Origin: Kineosporia aurantiaca JCM 3230 | Lineage (GTDB): Bacteria > Actinomycetota > Actinomycetes > Actinomycetales > Kineosporiaceae | DNA length: 64,000 nucleotides | Direction: 5' to 3' | Assembly: GCA_000719025.1 (NCBI GenBank) | Contig: JODP01000002.1 | Location: 310,001 to 374,000 of the forward strand | Shown: positions 58,601 through 64,000 of the stretch, in pieces | Position numbering within the stretch: position 1 is the first letter of the stretch | How the letters are laid out: every line of letters begins with the position of its first letter | Translations under genes and position numbers: made by a program | Notes under the pieces: generated by a model | Seen by the model: the letters and a program-made list of their open reading frames with translations, nothing else | Database searches by the model: none | Told to the model about the DNA's origin: nothing

Positions 58601-60235
58601 TCAGATCATGTCGAACTGCTCGGTGTGGATCCGCGGTTCGGGGACCCGCAGGCGCTGCAGGCCGGCCAGCACGCCGCCGACCATCTGCGGCGATCCGCAG
58701 ATGTAGACGTCCGTCTCGGCGCGTTCCTTCCGGCCGGGCAGGGCCACGTGCAGGATGCTCGCGTCGACCCGGCCCTTGAGCCCGGTCCAGTCGTCCGGTG
58801 GGGAGGAGAGCACCTCGAGCACCCGCAGCGGCAGGTGCGCGGAGAGTTCCTCGAGCTCGCGGCGGAACAGCAGGTCACGCTCGTGCCGGGCGGCCATGAT
58901 CAGGGTGGCCTGCCGGAAGTCGCCGCGGTGGGACAGGGTTCGCAGAATGCTCATCATCGGAGTCACCCCGACGCCACCGGCGATCAGCAGCAGCGGCCGG
59001 CTCTGGCGGATGTCCACGGTGAAGTCGCCGTAGGGGCCGTCGAGGCGGACCACCGCGCCCACCCGCAGCCGGCCCACGGCCTTGGTGAAGTCGCCGACGT
59101 GGCGGATGGTGAACTCCACCTCTCGTGGCCGGTCGGCGCTGGAGGCTATCGTGAACGGGTGTTCCTCCCAGGGCTTGCGCACGCTGTCCAGCCGGATCCA
59201 GGCGAACTGGCCGGGCAGGAAGCGCAGGCCGGGCTGCCAGTTGTGGCGGGGCGCCAGCACCAGTGTGCTGACCACCGGCGACTCCGGGATGACCTCCTGC
59301 ACGACGTAGCGGCGGTCGTGCCGCATCAGCGGCCGGATCACCCAGCGCCGGGTCAGGGTGGCCAGCAGCACCACGCTGATCAGGATGAACCAGGCCCGCA
59401 TCACCTGGTTACGGATCAGGTGGTTCAGCAGGTAGACGTGGAAGCCGGCGGTGACCAGGGCGAGCACGGCCAGGACGATGTGGATCCAGCGCCAGACCTC
59501 GTACGGCCAGTTGAGCTTTCGGCGGAACATGGCCAGCAGGCAGATCGCCACGATGGCCAGGGTGGAGACGGTGGCGTTGCGGGCCCGCGGCGGTGCGTGC
59601 ACCCAGGTGATCAGGGCGATGTTCTTGGCCGGGTCGTCGGCGATCACCAGTCCGGTGTGGATCAGCACGATGGCCATCGTGAACAGCCCGAACCAGCGGT
59701 GCGAGATGATCAGCTTCTCGATCCCGAACGCCTTCATCAGGGACGTGCTGCGGCTGATCGAGACCACCACGATGACCAGCGCCGAGGCCGCGAGAAGACC
59801 GGTGGCCAGGGACATCTCGAGGACGAAGTCGCCGGTCAGGCCGGCCGAGGAGCTCAGCAGCAGGGGCAGGATGACGGTGACCGGGACGGCGGCGGCCCAG
59901 AGCGTGCGGGAGATCCGGACCCGGAACCGGCGGGACAGGTAGGGGCCGCGGTCGACGGCGATCCGCGATCGGCGCACCGGCGTGGTGGGACGGCCCCGCC
60001 GGATCGTGCGGTTGTTCGAGGACCGGCGGGTGGCCGGCCGGGGGGCGGTGCCCGCCCGGCTGGAGTTCCACTCCGGGGCGAGCAGGGACATCTCCTGGGT
60101 GACCAGGTAGTCGGCGCTGACCGGAGTCTCGGGCCGGACGACGCCGCCGGTGTCGGGAGTCCCGGCGGGGTGGGAGGAGGACGGATCCGAGGGCGGGATC
60201 CACAGGGGAGTCGGCCTGCGTTCATGCGTTGACAT
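58601..60235 (-). CDS. Ferric-reductase-like transmembrane flavoprotein
   Basis: The ATG at 60235 gives 544 residues. After a long basic cytoplasmic head (about 1-105) come about six spans with paired histidines (SHRWFGLFTMAIVLIHTG; WRWIHIVLAVLALVTAGFHV) that would hold two b-type hemes. A C-terminal FAD/NAD domain has HPFTIASSADRP, GPYGDFTV, GGVGVTPMMSILR and VYICGSPQMVGGV. It moves electrons from NAD(P)H across the membrane to ferric iron, oxygen or another acceptor. It starts 366 bp upstream of nothing else; the promoter region holds palindromes at 60312-60333. Confidence 0.9.
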   Translation of the reverse strand: MSTHERRPTPLWIPPSDPSSSHPAGTPDTGGVVRPETPVSADYLVTQEMSLLAPEWNSSRAGTAPRPATRRSSNNRTIRRGRPTTPVRRSRIAVDRGPYLSRRFRVRISRTLWAAAVPVTVILPLLLSSSAGLTGDFVLEMSLATGLLAASALVIVVVSISRSTSLMKAFGIEKLIISHRWFGLFTMAIVLIHTGLVIADDPAKNIALITWVHAPPRARNATVSTLAIVAICLLAMFRRKLNWPYEVWRWIHIVLAVLALVTAGFHVYLLNHLIRNQVMRAWFILISVVLLATLTRRWVIRPLMRHDRRYVVQEVIPESPVVSTLVLAPRHNWQPGLRFLPGQFAWIRLDSVRKPWEEHPFTIASSADRPREVEFTIRHVGDFTKAVGRLRVGAVVRLDGPYGDFTVDIRQSRPLLLIAGGVGVTPMMSILRTLSHRGDFRQATLIMAARHERDLLFRRELEELSAHLPLRVLEVLSSPPDDWTGLKGRVDASILHVALPGRKERAETDVYICGSPQMVGGVLAGLQRLRVPEPRIHTEQFDMI

Positions 60236-60487
60236 CGTGACGCACACCTTGGCGGTCACTCCGCTAACGCGTTCTCAGTCGTCCGTCAAGGGCACAAGTC
60301 CTACCCAAGGTGTAGGTGCACCCCTACAGGGGTTCTGCGTCAAGAAATCTGTGACTTTTCTTGATCGAACGAAACCTGATCGCAACTCGGGAACGCACAA
60401 CCGGCGTCCTTCATCGGGAGTCCCATCAGGAGCAATACGACCAGCGCGTGCAGTGACGTCACGGTCCGGCAGGGGACGGCTGCGTTA
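60236..60487. promoter_or_regulatory. Promoter region of the ferric-reductase-like operon
   Basis: No gene is seen. ACCCCT (60320-60325) and AGGGGT (60328-60333) form an inverted repeat, and GTAGG/CCTAC (60312-60327) overlaps it, together looking like a response-regulator or LuxR-type site. A GTGACGTCAC palindrome lies at 60453-60462. Confidence 0.4.
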
Positions 60488-60640
60488 GGTTCCGGTCCCC
60501 ACGGCTCCGCGGCCGGGATAGTTCACCGAGCAATCGTTGCCGCTACGTCAAGTCTGTGTATGGGCCGAAAGGCCCACAAATGTGGGTCTCCGGATGCCTT
60601 GGCACCCGGAGTCGGACGAACGTCCAAAAGGAAACCGAAC
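60488..60640 (+). ncRNA. Candidate structured RNA
   Basis: GGTTCCGGT (60488-60496) can pair with ACCGAACC (60633-60640) with one bulge, closing a 153-nt region. Inside are three local hairpins: GGGCC-GAAA-GGCCC, CTCCGG...CCGGAG, and GGAC-GAAC-GTCC. The middle hairpin contains GGATGCCTTGGCACC, which is also the conserved 5' segment of 23S rRNA. No plus-strand gene follows, so a stand-alone RNA is more likely than a riboswitch. Strand is uncertain; the minus strand can form the same helices. Confidence 0.3.
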
Positions 60641-60655
60641 CGGCGTCCTCATTAC

Positions 60656-61420
60656 TCAGAGCAGCTTGCCGAGATCCTTCGCCGTCCACCCGTCGAGGGT
60701 GCGCACAACGGTGCGGCCCGCCCGCTCAGGCACCGGCACGAGGTGCTCTACAGCCAGCAGCGGCACCCCGGCGGCCTCGGCCGAGGCAACCCCGGTCAGG
60801 CTGTCCTCGATCGCCACGCACTCCCCCGGCGCGACCCCGAGCAGCCCGGCGGCCTTCAGATAGGGCTCCGCGTGGGGTTTGCCGTGAGTGACCTCGTCGC
60901 CGGTCACCAGGAAGCGGAAGTACTCGCCGGGCAGCGTACCGATGATCGCCTCGGCCATCTCCCGGTAGGACATCGTCACCAGCGCGCAGGGCACACCGAG
61001 GTCGTGCAGCTCCGTCAGCAGCTCGCGGGCGCCGGGCCGCCAGGGCACCTCGACGGCGATCCGGCGCACCACCCCGGTGGTCAGCCGGGCGATGATCTCC
61101 TCGGCCGGCAGGTTGACCCCGCCGTGCCGCTGGATGTAGTGCGCCGAGTCGATCAGCGCGTTGCCGATCAGGGCGTGCGCGTCCGCGTCGGTCCAGGTAC
61201 CGCCGAACTCGGAGACCAGGAGGTGCTCCTCGGCCATCCAGTACGGCTCGGTGTCCACCAGGGTGCCGTCCATGTCCCAGAGCACCGCGGCCGGCAGGCC
61301 CTGGGCCCGCAGGTCGGCGCTCCGACCGGCGCTCGGACCGGTGCCCGGGTCGGCACTCGGGTCGGCACTCGGGCCGGAGGAGGAATCGGGAACGGGGCGG
61401 GGAGCGTTGTTGTCGGTCAC
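60656..61420 (-). CDS. HAD-superfamily phosphatase
   Basis: The GTG at 61420 gives 254 residues. After a variable low-complexity N-terminus (Ser/Asp/Pro repeats, two copies of a 12-bp unit) the HAD motif I is AVLWDMDGTLVDTEPYW, motif II is VTMSYRE, and motif III/IV is GKPHAEPYLKAAGLL...IEDSLTGVASA. A beta-phosphoglucomutase-like cap is present. The substrate is a small phosphate ester, unknown. It is divergent from the PAC2 gene, as often seen near mshC in actinomycetes. Confidence 0.9.
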   Translation of the reverse strand: MTDNNAPRPVPDSSSGPSADPSADPGTGPSAGRSADLRAQGLPAAVLWDMDGTLVDTEPYWMAEEHLLVSEFGGTWTDADAHALIGNALIDSAHYIQRHGGVNLPAEEIIARLTTGVVRRIAVEVPWRPGARELLTELHDLGVPCALVTMSYREMAEAIIGTLPGEYFRFLVTGDEVTHGKPHAEPYLKAAGLLGVAPGECVAIEDSLTGVASAEAAGVPLLAVEHLVPVPERAGRTVVRTLDGWTAKDLGKLL

Positions 61421-61695
61421 GGTGCTGGAGTACTCGCCTCTGATGGGAACCGAATGATGGACGCGAGGAGGCACCGCAGGTGACCTCGTCGCCTCATGCG
61501 GTTGCCTGCAGCGGGCCGGAGCACTCACTCACCGTCGTCACCGGGGCTCACCGGGACCCACGGGGGCGCAAGCTCCGGGTCCGAGTCTAGAGCGTCGGGG
61601 GCGGCGCGGACCGTGGCGCCCGTAGGCTGGGCCGCGCGGGCGGTGACGGCACCGTCCGAAGACGATGAAGACGAAGATGTGAACGAGGAGAAGGC

Positions 61696-62568
61696 GTGAC
61701 GGATCTGTCGGGCGTGCCGCCGCTGCGGGACCCCGTGATGGTGGCTGCCTTCGAGGGCTGGAACGACGCGGGCGAGGCCGCCAGCGGAGCCGTGGCGCAC
61801 CTGGAGCGGGTCTGGGGAGCACAGAGTGTCGGCGAGCTCGATCCTGAGGAGTACCACGACTTCCAGGTGAACCGCCCCAGCGTGGGGGTGGACGAGGACG
61901 GCGAGCGCACCATCACCTGGCCCACCACGCGGGTCTACTGGGCCCGGCCGCCCGGGGCGAGCCGGGACGTGGTGATCATCCGCGGGATCGAGCCGTCGAT
62001 GCGCTGGCGCCAGTTCGTCCGGGAACTCCTGCGCTACGCCGACGACCTGAAGGTCGGGACGGTGGTCACGCTCGGTGCCCTGCTCGCCGACGTGCCCCAC
62101 ACCCGGCCCATCCCGGTGACCCTGACCAGCGACGACGAGCGGCTGGTGGACAAGCTGGCGGTCGAGCCCTCGCGCTACGAGGGGCCCACCGGCATCGTCG
62201 GGGTGCTGCAGGACTCGGCGACCAAGGCCGGCCTGCCCAGCCTGTCGCTGTGGGCCGCGGTACCGCACTACGTCGGCCAGTCCCCCTCACCGAAGGCCAC
62301 GCTGGCGCTGCTGCGGCGGATCGAGGACGTCCTGGACGTCACCGTGCCGCTCGGAGACCTGCCGGAGGACGCGCGGGCCTGGGAACGCGGGGTGGACGAG
62401 CTGGCCGAGGAGGACACCGAGATCGGCGAGTACGTGCGTCAGCTGGAGCAGGCCAAGGACACGGCGGACCTGCCGGAGGCCAGTGGCGAGGCGATCGCCA
62501 AGGAGTTCGAGCGGTACCTGCGCCGCCGCGATCCCGGTGACGAGGGTGGCAAGCCCGGCCGGATGTAG
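61696..62568 (+). CDS. PAC2-family protein
   Basis: A 290-residue protein with a GTG start after GAGGAGAAGG. It contains MVAAFEGWNDAGEAASGAVA, VIIRGIEPSMRWRQFVREL and GALLADVPHTRPIPV, typical of the PAC2 (proteasome assembly chaperone 2) fold in actinobacteria. The C-terminal 70 residues are acidic and helical. Its role in proteasome assembly is suggested by homology and by the linked proteasome genes, but has not been shown for the bacterial branch as far as I know. Confidence 0.88.
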   Translation: MTDLSGVPPLRDPVMVAAFEGWNDAGEAASGAVAHLERVWGAQSVGELDPEEYHDFQVNRPSVGVDEDGERTITWPTTRVYWARPPGASRDVVIIRGIEPSMRWRQFVRELLRYADDLKVGTVVTLGALLADVPHTRPIPVTLTSDDERLVDKLAVEPSRYEGPTGIVGVLQDSATKAGLPSLSLWAAVPHYVGQSPSPKATLALLRRIEDVLDVTVPLGDLPEDARAWERGVDELAEEDTEIGEYVRQLEQAKDTADLPEASGEAIAKEFERYLRRRDPGDEGGKPGRM

Positions 62569-62624
62569 CCCTACCCGACCCAGCCCGGCCCGGTTCGGCT
62601 CGGCCCGGCCCGGCCCGGCCCGCG

Positions 62625-62697
62625 GTGATCATGCAGTTCCGCCCCCGTGATCATGCAGACACCTGCATGATCACGGGGGCGGTTGTGCATGATCACG
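62625..62697. repeat. Large nested palindromic element with GTGATCATGCA arms
   Basis: CCGCCCCCGTGATCATGCAG (62639-62658) and its exact complement (62663-62682) form a 20-bp stem with a 4-nt loop. Outside, a further GTGATCATGCA (62625-62635) and its inverted copy flank the stem, so the motif occurs four times. It lies between the convergent PAC2 and HNH genes and is preceded by a CGGCC-rich run (62578-62622). It is related to the element at 40302-40348. Confidence 0.8.
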
Positions 62698-62728
62698 AAC
62701 GTGGGGTCCGGGGTGTCGACTTAGAGAC

Positions 62729-63190
62729 CTATCGACGCCGGCCGGCGGTGAGGGAGACCAGGAACTGCCCGCCCCCGGGCGCGAACTCGGCCGTGACCGG
62801 CAGGCCGGGCGCCAGGCGCGAGAACCGGTCCTCCAGCCACTCGGCGGTCTTCGCCGCGTCAGCCTTGTCCGGGCAACGCGCGACCACCTCCCGTCCGCCC
62901 TTACGGTCGAGGCGCTGCGCGACGGCCAGCAGCGGAGCCGGCTCGACAATCATCGGGCCGCTGATCCACGGGATCTCCGGGGTAACCGCACCTTTCTTCG
63001 TGTTGCAGGCGCGGTGGGCCAGACGCTCTCCCCCGGCGAAGTCGTTGCCGACCTTCGCCCGGGGCTTGTTCGTCCGGCTGTCCACGCTGGGACCGCGGTC
63101 GTCGTTCACCGACGCATTGGGGTCTACTGGCTCGTCGCAAACCCAGCAGCGCCAGCCGTCCTGCTCACCGACGTCCTCAAGTTGACTCAT
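62729..63190 (-). CDS. HNH-like zinc-binding protein
   Basis: A 153-residue protein. CWVCDEPVD near the N-terminus and GERLAHRACNTKKGA supply cysteine and histidine ligands in the pattern of a degenerate HNH nuclease fold. The C-terminal half (DRKGGREVVARCPDKADAAK, AEWLEDRFSRL) is a small separate domain. Nuclease activity is uncertain because the catalytic His/Asn set is incomplete by eye. It is 16 bp downstream of nothing on its strand except mshC, which ends inside the next gap. Confidence 0.7.
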   Translation of the reverse strand: MSQLEDVGEQDGWRCWVCDEPVDPNASVNDDRGPSVDSRTNKPRAKVGNDFAGGERLAHRACNTKKGAVTPEIPWISGPMIVEPAPLLAVAQRLDRKGGREVVARCPDKADAAKTAEWLEDRFSRLAPGLPVTAEFAPGGGQFLVSLTAGRRR

Positions 63191-63206
63191 GCCCCGACCC
63201 TAGAGG

Positions 63207-64000
63207 CTAGAAACGCACGCCCAGCAGCGCATCGATCGTCCGCGCCACCAGACCGGGCGCCCCGGCCACCGAACCGCCGGACGTGAGCACCTCGTCCACC
63301 CAGGCGTCCACTGCGGCCAGGGCCCGCGGAGCGTCCAGGTCGGTACTGACCGCCTCGCGTACCGCGGCGAGCACCGGCTCCGGATCCGGGCCCTCGTGCC
63401 GGGAGAGCGCGTCCTTCCAGCGGTCCAGCCGGGTCTGCGCCGCCGCCAGGTTCTCGTCGGTCCAGTCCCAGCTGGTGCGGTAGTGGTGGGCCAGGATGGC
63501 CAGGCGGATCACCTGCGGGTCGATGCCGGACTCGCGCAGCTTGGAGACGAAGGCCAGGTTGCCCTTGGACTTGCTCATCTTCTCGCCGTCCAGCCGGACC
63601 ATGCCCGCGTGCGCGTAGTGCTGCGCGAAGGGGGCGTCGCCGGTGATCACCTGGCCGTGCGAGGCACTCATCTCGTGGTGCGGGAAGATCAGGTCGTCGC
63701 CGCCGCCCTGCACGTCGAACCCCATGCCCAGGTGCCTCAGCGCGATCGAGGCACACTCGATGTGCCAGCCCGGCCGCCCGGCACCGAGCGTCTCGCCCTC
63801 CCACGAGGGCTCGCCCTCACGGGCCACCCGCCAGAGCAGAGGGTCCAATGGGTGATGCTTGCCAGGACGATCGGGGTCCCCGCCGCGCTCGGCGAAGGTC
63901 TCCCGCATCTGCTCGGGCGACAGCTTGGCGACCTGACCGAAGTGCGGGTCGGTGGTGACGTCGAAGTACACGTCCTGGCGGCCCGGGTGCTGCGCGTCCG
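63207..64000 (-). CDS. mshC: L-cysteine:GlcN-Ins ligase MshC (C-terminal part)
   Basis: The gene runs in from the right edge and its N-terminus, with the HIGH motif, is outside the window. The visible 264 residues include GWHIECASIALRHLGMG, HHEMSASHGQVITG and the KMSKS motif GEKMSKSKGN. These show a class I cysteinyl-tRNA-synthetase-like ligase. The lack of an anticodon-binding tail and the ending GVRF point to MshC rather than CysS. MshC joins cysteine to GlcN-inositol in mycothiol synthesis. Location next to PAC2 and HAD genes is the usual mshC neighbourhood. Confidence 0.93.
   Translation of the reverse strand, partial: DAQHPGRQDVYFDVTTDPHFGQVAKLSPEQMRETFAERGGDPDRPGKHHPLDPLLWRVAREGEPSWEGETLGAGRPGWHIECASIALRHLGMGFDVQGGGDDLIFPHHEMSASHGQVITGDAPFAQHYAHAGMVRLDGEKMSKSKGNLAFVSKLRESGIDPQVIRLAILAHHYRTSWDWTDENLAAAQTRLDRWKDALSRHEGPDPEPVLAAVREAVSTDLDAPRALAAVDAWVDEVLTSGGSVAGAPGLVARTIDALLGVRF

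Noticed and set aside
57938..60232. 764-codon plus-strand frame opposite the ferric-reductase-like gene
   Set aside because: Antisense to a well-supported flavoprotein; low-complexity His/Gly/Asp-rich translation.
60540..60640. Known riboswitch (ydaO, cobalamin, SAM, TPP) in the ferric reductase upstream region
   Set aside because: None of the conserved cores of these classes could be found; only hairpins and the 23S-like segment are visible.

Overview
The window is high-GC DNA from an actinomycete (Actinomycetota). The strongest evidence is the complete Pup-proteasome locus (Mpa/ARC ATPase, Dop, Pup, PrcB, PrcA, PafA, then PafB/PafC) together with tatA/tatC, a HelY-type helicase and, at the right edge, the mycothiol ligase MshC. 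The gene order 5'-3' exonuclease / helY / tatC / tatA / pafC / pafB / pafA / prcA / prcB / pup / dop / mpa / trmI / recB-like / PAC2 / mshC matches, from memory, the Mycobacterium tuberculosis Rv2090-Rv2130c neighbourhood. Family or genus cannot be fixed from sequence alone; a Kineosporia-like lineage is only a guess.

Left part, about 1-31 kb, is accessory and regulator-rich. 1-5 kb holds two convergent fatty-acyl-CoA-type operons (acyl-CoA dehydrogenase + thiolase against alcohol dehydrogenase + SDR + MaoC hydratase) with a palindromic operator before the alcohol dehydrogenase. 5.5-11 kb holds two 916-residue LAL-type LuxR regulators whose genes overlap tail to tail. 11-12.8 kb has a GntR/FCD regulator divergent from an HSL-type esterase, with strong palindromes on both sides of the regulator. 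12.9-17.3 kb looks like a resistance or immunity module: MGT-type glycosyltransferase, a MerR-PP2C phosphatase fusion, an MFS exporter and an S66/MccF-like peptidase. 17.3-20 kb has a secreted repeat protein and an XRE regulator. 20.4-22.8 kb has a TIR domain-multi-membrane-span protein and the 5'-3' exonuclease. 22.9-31 kb carries an AsnC regulator, an NDH-2/AIF-like flavoprotein with twin operators, a divergent KamA-like aminomutase / 3,5-diaminohexanoate dehydrogenase-like pair, a methyltransferase, a TetR regulator and a split-barrel flavoprotein.

Right part, about 31-64 kb, is the conserved actinobacterial core: RNA helicase, Tat translocase, PafBC DNA-damage regulator, two FKBP isomerases, Pup ligase, 20S proteasome, Pup, Dop, proteasomal ATPase, tRNA m1A58 methyltransferase, an M50 site-2-type protease, a RecB-family nuclease, a MacB-type ABC transporter, a ferric-reductase-like membrane flavoprotein, a HAD phosphatase, a PAC2 protein, an HNH-like protein and mshC. 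PafA ligates Pup to substrates, Dop first deamidates the C-terminal Gln of Pup and also removes it, Mpa unfolds pupylated substrates, and PrcBA degrades them.

No tRNA, rRNA, CRISPR array, transposase or integrase was seen. Unexplained structure includes related palindromic elements with a GTGATCATG core at 40.3 and 62.6 kb, an 11-bp tandem repeat at 36.2 kb, a possible structured RNA at 60.49-60.64 kb, and a poorly coding stretch at 57.6-58.2 kb. Two gene remnants are visible (12.83-12.91 kb and 40.35-40.75 kb).
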